Positions 8,851 through 16,690 of a stretch of 64,000 nucleotides of DNA are shown piece by piece. The DNA is from Bacteriovorax sp. BSW11_IV (GTDB taxonomy: Bacteria; Bdellovibrionota; Bacteriovoracia; Bacteriovoracales; Bacteriovoracaceae), in the NCBI RefSeq assembly GCF_000447755.1, contig NZ_AUNE01000040.1, positions 1-64,000 on the forward strand, given 5' to 3'. A program made the position numbers and the translations under genes. The notes under the pieces were generated by a model. That model was not told where the DNA came from and did not search any database. It saw nothing but the letters and a program-made list of their open reading frames with translations. The first letter of the stretch is position 1. The number at the start of each line of letters is the position of its first letter.

Positions 8851-9876
8851 CTAGAGAACATCGATGTTAAATTTCATACCAACGATAATTTTTGTGAAAG
8901 TAGGGTCTTCTGTCCCAGCAGCTTTGTAGTCACGATCTTGCATAACGTAAGCTACGTGGTAACGGAACTCAGGCATTACATGGTACTCGTAAGATAGAGC
9001 GTATGCATTTTCAGAATAGTTTTCTTTATTGTCGATTTCAAGTTTATCCATTACAAATTTGAATCCAACATGGTGCTTATCCATTTTGTAACCAAGTTTA
9101 GTAACGATAGAAGTAATCTCTTCATCTTTACCACTGTTTACTTTATCACCTTTAAATAGGTTGTAATCTACATCTAGGTACATTGACCCAAAGTGAAATT
9201 GTGAACCAGCTGCAAGGTAAGTCATCTTTTGATCGTTAGCTCCAGAAGTTGGACGAACGTGGTAAGATGCCATTGGAAGGATTTTTCCATCCATGAAATT
9301 TCCTAGATACGTTACACCGTATAGAACATTTCTTTGCTTCTTATTTCCACTTCCATCAGTGTCTTTATCAGCATTGAAAACTTGCCACATTAAGCTTTGC
9401 CCAGAAAACTTTGTCGCTACGTTAACACCCATTTCATAAAAAGGAACAGGTAGTGTATCTGTCCCGTTACCAGCTAATGAATAGTGGTAAACGTCGGCAG
9501 CATTGTAATCTTCTTCTCTTGTACCGTACCATACGAATTGCTTACCGATGTTGATGTCGATATTTGCTGTTGGCTTGTGAGTCACGTAAATGTATTGAGC
9601 GATTTTGTTAAGACCATCTGTTTTATCTTTTCCATCTTGTGTCCAAGAGAAACGAGCATAGTAATCTAATTTATCATTTACTGTTCCTGAGAAAGAACTA
9701 TAAAGAGTAGCTGCTTCAAAATCTGTATAATTTGGTGTACCAGACTTTTTTTGATCGTTGTCAGCACTTACGTAATCGAAACGACCTTGGACATTAATTT
9801 TGTGTGAACCTGCGGCAAATGCGCCCATCCCTGTGGCAAGCATAAGCGTCACTAGTGACATCTTGTAAAAACTCAT
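8851..9876 (-). CDS. Outer-membrane porin-like beta-barrel protein
   Basis: A 341-aa exported protein with signal peptide (~1-22, ending GAFAAG). The mature sequence alternates amphipathic strands rich in Tyr, Phe, Gly and Asn (for example YYARFSWTQDG, YLDVDYNLFKGD, HVGFKFVMDKLEID) throughout its length, the pattern of a phosphate/selenite-selective or general porin barrel. The end (KIIVGMKFNIDVL) is a terminal strand but lacks the usual C-terminal Phe. It probably admits small solutes. Codon use is biased toward highly expressed genes, RBS AAGGAG precedes the ATG, and a strong terminator follows, so abundant expression is likely. Confidence 0.78.
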   Translation of the reverse strand: MSFYKMSLVTLMLATGMGAFAAGSHKINVQGRFDYVSADNDQKKSGTPNYTDFEAATLYSSFSGTVNDKLDYYARFSWTQDGKDKTDGLNKIAQYIYVTHKPTANIDINIGKQFVWYGTREEDYNAADVYHYSLAGNGTDTLPVPFYEMGVNVATKFSGQSLMWQVFNADKDTDGSGNKKQRNVLYGVTYLGNFMDGKILPMASYHVRPTSGANDQKMTYLAAGSQFHFGSMYLDVDYNLFKGDKVNSGKDEEITSIVTKLGYKMDKHHVGFKFVMDKLEIDNKENYSENAYALSYEYHVMPEFRYHVAYVMQDRDYKAAGTEDPTFTKIIVGMKFNIDVL

Positions 9877-9964
9877 TTTCTCTCCTTGAATATTGATACT
9901 TAAATTGTTCTTCTAAAAAGTGAATTGGAAAACTTAATTTATTCTTAAGCCTCTTGAGTTAGAA

Positions 9965-10690
9965 ATGAGCGTATACTTTGATATGGCCAAAAGAATGATT
10001 CTTATTACATATTTCATATTTTTTTATATTTCGAGCTCATTTTCAGAAGATAAAAATATCGAATACAACTTCGTCACGCTTGAGTGGCCCCCATATGTCG
10101 GTAAGGATTTGTATGATAACGGGCTGGCCGCAACCGCATTAAAAAAGGCCCTTCGTAAAAGCCGTACGGGATTTTCCATTCATTACAGACCTTGGGTACG
10201 TGCTCTCAAAGAAGCAGGGGAAGGAGAGTATCATGGGATATTTCCTGCTTATTATAGTGGTGAGAGATCTAAGGACTTCTATTTTTCTGATCCAATTATG
10301 AAAGGACCAGTAGGATTTTATAAGAAAAAATCAACAAATCTCTATTATGATGGGAACATAAAATCCCTTCAGCAATATAAGATTGGACTCGTTCGAGGGT
10401 ATGTAAATTCAATTTTAGTTGATAAGACTTTAGATCTGAAAAAAGATTTTGCCAGTTCAGATGAAGAGAATTTAAAAAAATTATGCGCTAATAGAGTTGA
10501 ACTTATTGTTATTGATTTTCTTGTTGCCAAGTACTTGATTGATAAGATGGCCAAAGAAGGAGAAATTGGCTGTATTGATTTGGAAGAGATTGGCCCACCA
10601 TTAGAGAATAAGGAATTGTATTTATTAATCCCTAAAAAGTTTAAGAATGCAAAGATACTATTGGAAAAAGTAAATGAAGGTCTGAAATAA
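9965..10690 (+). CDS. Second SBP family 3-like periplasmic protein
   Basis: A 241-aa secreted protein with hydrophobic signal (ILITYFIFFYISSSFS). It has binding-protein features: EWPPYVG near the N-terminus, then GLAATALKKALRK, the RPWVRALKEAGEGEYHGIFP segment, FSDPIMKGPVGFYKK, and a lobe-2 start YKIGLVRGYVNSIL. It is shorter than usual transport receptors and lies without a permease. No convincing RBS is seen before the ATG at 9965, and the in-frame ATG at 9983 (MAKRM) is an equally good start. The ligand is unknown. It is convergent with the endonuclease gene through a shared palindromic terminator. Confidence 0.75.
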   Translation: MSVYFDMAKRMILITYFIFFYISSSFSEDKNIEYNFVTLEWPPYVGKDLYDNGLAATALKKALRKSRTGFSIHYRPWVRALKEAGEGEYHGIFPAYYSGERSKDFYFSDPIMKGPVGFYKKKSTNLYYDGNIKSLQQYKIGLVRGYVNSILVDKTLDLKKDFASSDEENLKKLCANRVELIVIDFLVAKYLIDKMAKEGEIGCIDLEEIGPPLENKELYLLIPKKFKNAKILLEKVNEGLK

Positions 10691-10714
10691 AAAGGCCTTC
10701 ATATGAAGGCCTTT
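10691..10714. terminator. Bidirectional palindromic terminator
   Basis: AAAGGCCTTCAT (10691-10702) and ATGAAGGCCTTT (10703-10714) are perfect complements lying between two converging genes. The stem contains GGCC and is flanked by A-rich and T-rich tracts on the two sides, so it can end transcription in either direction. Confidence 0.82.
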
Positions 10715-10719
10715 ATTTA

Positions 10720-11550
10720 TTAGAAATTTGAAATTTTTTCGACTAGCTCTGGAAAATCAATGAAAGGGTTTCTATTGTTTTGAAGCTCATAGATACCTTC
10801 ATTTCTTTCTCTTTCTTCACCGTCTACAGGATCAAGAAGGTGCCATCTCTTAAGCGTTTGTTCCTGATCTCTGGAGATGCTTCCACCGTAGCGAGTTGCG
10901 AAGTAGAAAAGTGCTCTTGCTACATTTCCTTTGTGTTCATCAGGTGGTTCAAAATTGTGTTTTGAATCAGATTTAGATGCACTACAAAGACTTCTGGCGT
11001 CGGTTTTTTCAACATCTCTAAATTCATAATTACCACGAACTGAATTTGCTTTTGATTCAGTTGGAAAGAGGTGGTGAAGATCTGCTTTTTGAACAGAGGC
11101 CTGTTTTCCACCAAAGAATTTAGATTGTGGCCATGTGTGCTCACAATTTAGAACATCTTGATTAGGGATTTGCTTTGGTCCAAGGTTTCCAATGTTTGGA
11201 GAGTCTTCGCGGTAAACGTTGTTACAATAAACGTCTTTCACGTAATAGCCCTTAGCGTCTCTTTCAAGGTGAAGTTTTCCAAAAAGTACTTCTCTGGCAC
11301 CACGGTAGCCAAGTGAAATTTGGCTATAGCACTGTCCTTTTTCACTACGGTTACAACCTAAAGTGTCTGGAGCATTAATGCGTTTTTGGTGTACTTCAGT
11401 AAGAACTTTTTGAAGTGCTCTTTTAAGCTCTTCATCTCTTAACTGATCTTGTTCAATACTCTTTTGAAAATCTTCAGGATAGTAATCAAGTCCTGCAGAA
11501 AAAGTAAATGCTGGCAGGATGATGAGGGTCAACCAGATCAGTTTTTTCAA
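10720..11550 (-). CDS. Secreted endonuclease I (EndA/NucM family), copy 1
   Basis: A 276-aa extracellular or periplasmic nonspecific nuclease. Signal peptide ~1-18 (LIWLTLIILPAFTFSAG). The beta-beta-alpha-metal motif is NCEHTWPQSKFFGG, with the catalytic His and Mg2+ environment, followed by DLHHLFPTESKANSVRGN, both diagnostic of EndA/NucM/Vvn nucleases. Several Cys residues (CNRSEKGQC, YCNNVY, NCEH, SLCSAS) could form disulfides. In a predatory cell it would degrade prey DNA in the periplasm (inference). A close paralogue follows on the same strand; each has its own terminator, and the 147 nt between them should hold a promoter for this copy. Confidence 0.93.
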   Translation of the reverse strand: MKKLIWLTLIILPAFTFSAGLDYYPEDFQKSIEQDQLRDEELKRALQKVLTEVHQKRINAPDTLGCNRSEKGQCYSQISLGYRGAREVLFGKLHLERDAKGYYVKDVYCNNVYREDSPNIGNLGPKQIPNQDVLNCEHTWPQSKFFGGKQASVQKADLHHLFPTESKANSVRGNYEFRDVEKTDARSLCSASKSDSKHNFEPPDEHKGNVARALFYFATRYGGSISRDQEQTLKRWHLLDPVDGEERERNEGIYELQNNRNPFIDFPELVEKISNF

Positions 11551-11662
11551 AGTGAATTCCTTTTTTGATTCGGACCTTCAATGGTCCCTTTCTAAAAGTG
11601 TACAAAAAGAAATTAATTTTGCTAATACATTTTTTTAGAAAAACTTATTAGGATTTTGTTAG

Positions 11663-11688
11663 AAAAAAAAGGCTTCCTAATGGAAGCC
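11663..11688 (-). terminator. Rho-independent terminator of endonuclease copy 2
   Basis: GGCTTCC (11671-11677), TAAT loop, GGAAGCC (11682-11688). On the minus strand the stem is followed by eight T (11670-11663), a textbook terminator just past the stop of the second endonuclease gene. Confidence 0.92.
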
Positions 11689-11697
11689 TGATTTTAT

Positions 11698-12519
11698 TTA
11701 GATATTGCTGATTGAGTCGATTAGGTGCGGGTAGTCGATGAATGGGTTTCTGTTGTTTTGTACTTCATAAATCCCATCGTTTCTATCCATTTCGTCTGCA
11801 TCAACTGGATCTTGTTCGTGCCATCTTCTTAGAGTAGCTTCTTGCTTTGGATCGATATCCATTTGGTATCTAACTGCAAAGTAGAAAAGTGCTCTAGCAA
11901 CGTTTCCTTTGTGCTCAGTTGGTGGTTCGAAGTCTCCGCCGTTTCCTTCTGTGTGAGAAGCTTTACAGTCAGAACCTACTTCATATCCATTAACGTCAGC
12001 AAATTTGTAGTTTCCGCGAACTGAATTTGCTCTTGAATCCGTTGGGTAAAGGTGGTGAAGATCTGATTTTTGAGTTTCGTTGCCAAATCTTCCTGTGAAC
12101 TTAGATTGTGGCCAAGTGTGCTCACAGTTAAGGATGTTAGAGTTAGGAATGATTCCTGGTCCAACTTTAGTCTGAGAATTTCTGATTTCTTTGTTACAGT
12201 ATACGTCTTTTACGTAATACCCTTTAGCGTCTTGTTCAAGGTGAAGTTTTCCGAAAAGAACTTTTCTAGCACCTTTGTAGCCTAGAACGATTGGAGAGTA
12301 ACAGCTTCCTTTCTTTCTAGAGTCGCAACCAAGTGTGTCTGGACCATTTCCATTTGTTTGGTGCGTGCTGCTCACAACTTCAAAAAGAGCTTCTTTTAAA
12401 GCTTCATTCTTAAGTTGTCCGTTTTCGATTTGTGATTGGATGTCAGCAGGATAGTAGTTGTGTGCTGCAAGTGTAGATACTGATAAACCTAGGATAAGTA
12501 AGCTCAAAAGTTGTTTCAC
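11698..12519 (-). CDS. Secreted endonuclease I (EndA/NucM family), copy 2
   Basis: A 273-aa paralogue of the neighbouring nuclease. Signal peptide ~1-19 (LLSLLILGLSVSTLAAH). NCEHTWPQSKFTG and DLHHLYPTDSRANSVRGN preserve the EHxxPxS and NxxRGN metal-site motifs, and Cys pairs CDSRKKGSC, YCNKE, NCEH and DCKAS match copy 1 positions. The two copies agree closely over the catalytic core and C-terminus (PFIDYPHLI versus PFIDFPELV) and differ most in the signal peptide and the loop after EHTWPQS. This copy lies upstream of copy 1 in transcription order. RBS AAGGA precedes the ATG. Confidence 0.93.
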   Translation of the reverse strand: MKQLLSLLILGLSVSTLAAHNYYPADIQSQIENGQLKNEALKEALFEVVSSTHQTNGNGPDTLGCDSRKKGSCYSPIVLGYKGARKVLFGKLHLEQDAKGYYVKDVYCNKEIRNSQTKVGPGIIPNSNILNCEHTWPQSKFTGRFGNETQKSDLHHLYPTDSRANSVRGNYKFADVNGYEVGSDCKASHTEGNGGDFEPPTEHKGNVARALFYFAVRYQMDIDPKQEATLRRWHEQDPVDADEMDRNDGIYEVQNNRNPFIDYPHLIDSISNI

Positions 12520-12655
12520 GAGAATTCCTTCTGTTCGTGTTGTTGGTGTGTGCAGGCACTATAAAATAAAAAATTAGATTTGCTAATACTTTTTTAAAGG
12601 CAAACTTATAAAAATTCTTACATTTCGAATTTTCATAGGCCTTGCTATGCGACAA

Positions 12656-13921
12656 CTAGCTCTTTGCGCCGTCCCATAGCTTGTTTAGACGCTCTTTGAT
12701 GTTTTTTTCGAGACCAATTTCTTGGGGTTCGTAAAATTTTGGCGTCCCATTTGGCGAATACTGTTGTTTCACAAAGTGGTGCGGATAGGCGTGAGGATAC
12801 TTATAAGGCGCAGTTCCTTTAGGGGGATAGTTTCTAAGATGATTTGGCACTTCTATAGTCTGCTGGTTTTGAACGTATTCCAAAGCTGCATTGATGGCAT
12901 TGTAAGCGGCATTACTCTTTACTGTAGACGCGAGATAAGTTGTTGCTTGCGCAAGATTTATGCGCGCTTCTGGCATACCAATATTTTGAACGGCCGTAAG
13001 TGCCGAAACCGCCATGGTGATTGCCTGCGGATCGGCATTACCCACATCTTCTGAAGCGAAGATCACAAGGCGTCTCGCTATAAAGACAGGATCTTCACCA
13101 CCATCAAGCATGACGGCCAACCATAAAATAGCGCTGTCAGGATCAGAGCCTCTCATGCTTTTTATAAAGGCAGAGATCACATCATAATGGCGGTCTTGAT
13201 TTTTATCGTAAGAGCGCGCGTTTTCTAAAATTAGTGGGCGCACGAATTCAAGCGTCATTTCATTGCCCGCACTATATTGAGTGACAATTTCTAAAAGATT
13301 GAGAGCATTTCTCGCATCGCCATTAGCGTGATCAGCGATAAATTCCATAGCGTCTTTAGTAATATGCAAATCAAAATCACTGGCAGCAGTGCTGATGATT
13401 TGTAAAAGATCACTTTCATCAAGTTTTTTTAGTTCAATGGCCTGAACGCGACTTAAAAGAGCGCGGTTTACTGAGCTTCTCGGATTTTCTGTTGTGGCGC
13501 CAATAAGTTTAAAATCTCCCGCCTCAACATAGGGAAGTAGAGCGTCTTGTTGGGATTTGTTAAAGCGGTGGATCTCGTCCACAAAGATAACGGCCTCTTT
13601 ACCAAACATGTCGCGCATCTCAATGGCGCTGGCGATGAGCTTTTTGAGGTCACTTACTCCGCCCAAAACGGCATTAAAGGAGTAAAACTCGCGTCCTGAG
13701 TTTTTGGCGATGATGCGGGCAAGGGTTGTTTTTCCTGTTCCTGGAGGTCCCCATAGAATTAAACTTGGGAAATTCTTCTCTTTTAAAAAGGAGTAGCGGT
13801 TAAAAATATGGGCCTGACCCACGTAATTATCAAAGGTTAGGGGTCTTGCTCTGTGGGCAAGGGGGCGCGAGCTTTCATTGTCGGCCTTATTTTGACTAAA
13901 GAGATTTAGTTCATCACTCAC
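12656..13921 (-). CDS. rarA: Replication-associated recombination protein RarA (MgsA)
   Basis: An AAA+ ATPase related to clamp-loader subunits that acts at stalled replication forks. Walker A GPPGTGKT is at ~58-65, Walker B VIFVDEIHRF, sensor 1 IGATTENP with an SSVN arginine-finger region, then a tetramerisation domain containing RSYDKNQDRHYDVISAFIKSMRGSDPD and DGGEDPVFIARR. The C-terminal NHLRNYPPKG and FVKQQYSPNGTPKFYEP are family signatures. Length (421 aa) is normal. The reading frame extends to a TTG at 13966, but AAAGGG lies 9 nt before the GTG at 13921, and starting there gives the normal short N-terminus, so I use 13921. Confidence 0.95.
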   Translation of the reverse strand: MSDELNLFSQNKADNESSRPLAHRARPLTFDNYVGQAHIFNRYSFLKEKNFPSLILWGPPGTGKTTLARIIAKNSGREFYSFNAVLGGVSDLKKLIASAIEMRDMFGKEAVIFVDEIHRFNKSQQDALLPYVEAGDFKLIGATTENPRSSVNRALLSRVQAIELKKLDESDLLQIISTAASDFDLHITKDAMEFIADHANGDARNALNLLEIVTQYSAGNEMTLEFVRPLILENARSYDKNQDRHYDVISAFIKSMRGSDPDSAILWLAVMLDGGEDPVFIARRLVIFASEDVGNADPQAITMAVSALTAVQNIGMPEARINLAQATTYLASTVKSNAAYNAINAALEYVQNQQTIEVPNHLRNYPPKGTAPYKYPHAYPHHFVKQQYSPNGTPKFYEPQEIGLEKNIKERLNKLWDGAKS

Positions 13922-13971
13922 AGAATTTACCCTTTGATAAAAAACTTTTGGGGAATATAATAACAAGTCTG

Positions 13972-14000
13972 TTGACTTAGGGCCCCATAAACACTAAGTT
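13972..14000 (+). promoter_or_regulatory. Putative sigma-70 promoter for rpsU
   Basis: TTGACT (13972-13977) and TAAGTT (13995-14000) are separated by exactly 17 nt, 65 nt upstream of the S21 start codon. The -35 is close to consensus and the -10 is partial. It lies in the divergent interval between rarA and rpsU. Confidence 0.45.
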
Positions 14001-14064
14001 AGACAAGAATTTTTATCCCATTTCGTATGAAGTGGCCAATGCTAGAAAGAAGGAGGTGAATGAC

Positions 14065-14286
14065 ATGTCTGATTACTCAATCAAAGTTAACATTGATGAC
14101 AAAATGGGTGCGGAAAGATCTTTAAAGAAATTTAAAAGACTTTGCGAATCTTTTGGCGTTATCCGTGAGTACCGCAAAAGACAAGAGTACAAGAAACCTT
14201 CTGTACGTAACAAAGAAAAGCTAGCTGCTGCCGATAAGAGAAGAAAGAAAACACAAATCAAATTCTCAAGAGGTTCAAAAATCTAA
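14065..14286 (+). CDS. rpsU: 30S ribosomal protein S21
   Basis: A 73-aa basic ribosomal protein. SLKKFKRLCESFGVIREYRK and the Lys/Arg-rich tail ending FSRGSKI match S21, which sits on the 30S platform near the 3' end of 16S rRNA and influences initiation. An unusually perfect Shine-Dalgarno (AGGAGGTGA, 14051-14059) immediately precedes the ATG at 14065, so the longer frame from 14032 is rejected. It is monocistronic: its own probable promoter lies upstream and a strong terminator follows. Confidence 0.95.
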   Translation: MSDYSIKVNIDDKMGAERSLKKFKRLCESFGVIREYRKRQEYKKPSVRNKEKLAAADKRRKKTQIKFSRGSKI

Positions 14287-14310
14287 TTAATTAGATCAAG
14301 ATATTCTTTG

Positions 14311-14342
14311 AAAGGCCCGCTTAATAAGCGGGCCTTTTTTTT
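14311..14342 (+). terminator. Rho-independent terminator of rpsU
   Basis: GGCCCGCTT (14314-14322) pairs with AAGCGGGCC (14326-14334) around AAT, followed by eight T (14335-14342). Very strong. Confidence 0.95.
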
Positions 14343-14498
14343 GGAGGCGGCATCTGCAGGAGCAGATGACGCCGAACAACTTCGAGTGGAGCTGGAAGCG
14401 TAACGAGAACCAGTCTTTATTCTTTGTAGGAAATTTCTCCCCTCTACTAAACAATCGCCAAAACCCCCTATAATAAAGGGGAGTGGAGGTGACTGACA
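14343..14498 (+). other. Structured non-coding leader rich in GGA motifs
   Basis: Between the rpsU terminator and the ATG at 14499. A hairpin spans 14346-14373: GGCG/CGCC, a single bulge on each side, then CATCTGC/GCAGATG closing an AGGA loop. GGA also occurs near 14343, 14388, 14394, 14429, 14480 and 14485; the last is part of the Shine-Dalgarno GGAGGTGA. CCCC (14465-14468) can pair with GGGG (14478-14481) just before the RBS. The pattern could be a regulated 5' leader or a short RNA; I see no known RNA family. Confidence 0.35.
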
Positions 14499-14993
14499 AT
14501 GAACAAAGAAAAGTTTGTTTTTAATAGACCGGCTTTTTTCATTCTCTTTAAAAAGAGTTCATTTTTTATTTCGCTTTTATCTTTCGTGGCCCTATCAATT
14601 GGCTACTTTCAATTTGAAACAGTAGGGCAGTGGAAATTTCTGCAAAACTGGATTTTCGATTTTCTTCCTTCAACAATTGTCACTTATACATTTTTGGTAT
14701 TTGTTTTAAGTGCCGCTTTATTTTCTTTGTCACTCGTAGGGATTTATTTCTACGTGGCAAAATTTCTTTCTTTCGGAGTGGATGCTAATGGGGTGTTCGG
14801 TCCAGTTGAAGAGAAGCTCTTTCCAAGAAAAAAATATATTCTTCTACAAGACATTCGCTATATGGGTCTTGATGTTCTTGGCTCATTTGTTGTGCAAGCA
14901 GTGAATGATAAGCTTAGAGTTCCTTACAAGTTAAATCGCTTTGATGAATTCTATTTAAGAAAGAGCATTAAAGACGCTATCAACACTCGCTAA
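14499..14993 (+). CDS. Inner-membrane protein with C-terminal cytoplasmic domain
   Basis: A 164-aa protein with two strong membrane segments (~24-42 and ~58-87) and a soluble C-terminal part containing FPRKKYILLQDIRYMGLDVLG and a Tyr/Arg-rich end. The latter resembles a small strand-rich PH-like domain in pattern only. Family not recognised. RBS GGAGGTGA precedes the ATG. The Nudix gene follows after 13 nt, so the two are probably co-transcribed. Confidence 0.6.
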   Translation: MNKEKFVFNRPAFFILFKKSSFFISLLSFVALSIGYFQFETVGQWKFLQNWIFDFLPSTIVTYTFLVFVLSAALFSLSLVGIYFYVAKFLSFGVDANGVFGPVEEKLFPRKKYILLQDIRYMGLDVLGSFVVQAVNDKLRVPYKLNRFDEFYLRKSIKDAINTR

Positions 14994-15006
14994 GAAAAGG
15001 CAAAAA

Positions 15007-15450
15007 ATGGGAAAACCAATTACACCACTTGTTGGATGTGATGTATTCGTATTAAATCACGAAAATAAACTTCTACTTATTCAAAGAGCTGACAATGGGT
15101 TATGGGCCTTGCCTGGTGGTTGTCAGGATTTGGGAGAAACTCCTAAAAAATGTGCCGAAAGGGAATGCTTTGAGGAATCTGGATTACTCGTAAAATGTAC
15201 GGACTTGATTGGCGTCTATAGTTCGAGTTGTTATGAATATATCCACTATCCATGGAAAGAAAACGAATTTATTCATCTTCTCTTTGTTGCAAAAATAGAA
15301 GGTGGTAAAGAAACAATTTCAAGTGAAACACTTAAAGTCGCTTGGTTTTCAGAGAATGAGATTCCTAAATTATCAGATGGGCATAACATCCGTATTAAGC
15401 ATGGATTTGAATATATAAATGGAAAGAGGACTACTCCATATTTCGAATAG
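15007..15450 (+). CDS. Nudix hydrolase
   Basis: A 147-aa hydrolase of nucleoside diphosphates linked to another moiety. The complete Nudix box (Gx5Ex7REUxEExGU) is present as GCQDLGETPKKCAERECFEE followed by SGL at ~38-60, giving the metal-binding RExxEE residues. ALPGGCQDLGE precedes it, as in MutT/ADP-ribose-type members. The specific substrate cannot be predicted from sequence alone. The start ATG has AAAGG in place, and the gene follows the membrane protein with a short gap. Confidence 0.9.
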   Translation: MGKPITPLVGCDVFVLNHENKLLLIQRADNGLWALPGGCQDLGETPKKCAERECFEESGLLVKCTDLIGVYSSSCYEYIHYPWKENEFIHLLFVAKIEGGKETISSETLKVAWFSENEIPKLSDGHNIRIKHGFEYINGKRTTPYFE

Positions 15451-15592
15451 AGATATTTTATTACTTTTTATCAATTCTTGTTAATTTGAAAAAAAAAAAA
15501 TATGTTTATTAAGAAATCTTTATTAAATTAATTGTAATTTATTTCGAGTAGTGTGACTGATATTTCCATCTGATTAATAGGACTTTTGGATT

Positions 15593-16216
15593 ATGTGTAC
15601 CACTGAAATAAACAAGCCTTCATTTCGAATTAGAAGGAATAATGGCTTTTTAAAATCGCTATTTTTTTTGGAACATGACCTCTTTTTGAACAATTTCTCT
15701 CAACCGATACTTAATTTTATCAGATCGATTTGGATTACTGCTTTATTTGGGGCAGTTTATTTTATTGTATTCAAATGCATTATTTTATCTGAGTCCTGCA
15801 AATTGGAATCAATTTCGATTCAGGATATTATGACAGTTATAGTTTGCCAGGTTGGAATTTACTGGCAGTTTGATACTTTGTTTGGAAGAAAATGGGAATA
15901 TTGTGCTAATTTATTTAATGAAATTATGATTCTTAATGTTTCTGAAAAAAAATATTATCAATTGGAATACTTGAGATCTACATTGGCCATTGATCTTTGT
16001 TCTCTCGATTTAGTTAAGAATAAATCTTTTGATGACTTTTTCTTGGTAATCTTTAGACGAGCTGCAACTCATTCAAATTTAAAAATCTGTTATATTGACA
16101 ATTTATGTGTGAAGAATCAGTTGAGAGAAGATTTTGTTTTGAAAATTCTAAACGACTATCAATCTTTCTGTTTTGATAAAATTAATAAAAAACGAGTTTT
16201 CGATAGAGATGAATAA
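15593..16216 (+). CDS. AT-rich orphan membrane protein
   Basis: A 207-aa protein with one or two membrane segments (ITALFGAVYFIVFKCIIL, then DIMTVIVCQVGIYWQF) and a C-terminal soluble part rich in Cys, Phe and Asn. Base composition is clearly more AT-rich than the neighbours, as is the 140-nt upstream gap, and codon choice differs, so recent acquisition or weak constraint is possible. The RBS is poor. No family recognised. A hairpin terminator follows the stop. Confidence 0.5.
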   Translation: MCTTEINKPSFRIRRNNGFLKSLFFLEHDLFLNNFSQPILNFIRSIWITALFGAVYFIVFKCIILSESCKLESISIQDIMTVIVCQVGIYWQFDTLFGRKWEYCANLFNEIMILNVSEKKYYQLEYLRSTLAIDLCSLDLVKNKSFDDFFLVIFRRAATHSNLKICYIDNLCVKNQLREDFVLKILNDYQSFCFDKINKKRVFDRDE

Positions 16217-16238
16217 TTTTGACCGATATTGTTAGTTA

Positions 16239-16263
16239 AAAAGCTCCTCTCGGAGCTTTTTTT
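16239..16263. terminator. Bidirectional terminator
   Basis: AGCTCC (16242-16247), a short TCTC loop, GGAGCT (16252-16257), with four or more A upstream and seven T downstream. It separates the converging orphan gene and the small secreted protein. Confidence 0.85.
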
Positions 16264-16657
16264 ATTTCTGACAATTTGCTTGGTAAACTTCATCGTGAAC
16301 AGCATTATTTCTGTCGAGATTATTTAGGAGAGTATAAAGTCTGTTTCTTTCCATAATTTTGTGGTTTCTTTGAGTCTTTAGGGAAGTGATTGCGATTTCA
16401 ATTTTTGTGAGAGTGAGTTGTTTAACAAGAGGGTCTTTTGAAGTTCCTGTTATACCAGTGTTTAAATCTCTTCTTTCTTTTGATAAAAGCGCTTCATCTT
16501 TATAAGTCTTAATGATCTCTTCATCGTAAGCATTAATTCTATTTTGGAGTAGTGCTTTATTTACAATATTATTACTAATTGTTTCGGCAATTTCATTACA
16601 GTCTAGTGCGAATGTTTGGGCTGAAAGAACTAAAAATAGGGCCGCTATAATTCTCAT
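16262..16657 (-). CDS. Small secreted helical protein
   Basis: A 131-aa protein with cleavable signal peptide (MRIIAALFLVLSAQTFA). The mature part is charged and helical, with two cysteines near its ends (DCNEIAET and YQANCQK). The middle (LTKIEIAITSLKTQRNHKIME) has heptad-like spacing and may form a coiled-coil hairpin. RBS AAGGAG precedes the ATG. It sits downstream of the siderophore operon but has its own RBS and a 33-nt gap, so co-transcription is possible but unproven. Function unknown. Confidence 0.6.
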   Translation of the reverse strand: MRIIAALFLVLSAQTFALDCNEIAETISNNIVNKALLQNRINAYDEEIIKTYKDEALLSKERRDLNTGITGTSKDPLVKQLTLTKIEIAITSLKTQRNHKIMERNRLYTLLNNLDRNNAVHDEVYQANCQK

Positions 16658-16690
16658 GGGGAGTCTCCTTTTTTCATGAAAATAGCAGAC

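Noticed and set aside
12520-12655. Small gene between endonuclease copy 2 and rarA
   Set aside because: The only frame overlaps the endonuclease signal region and lacks RBS; the stretch looks like a plain promoter gap.
13922-13966. Longer RarA start at the TTG
   Set aside because: AAAGGG lies at the right distance before the GTG at 13921, and the extra residues do not match the family.
14296-14499. Minus-strand ORF over the rpsU terminator and next leader
   Set aside because: It runs through a strong terminator hairpin, has no RBS, and is explained by the structured leader.
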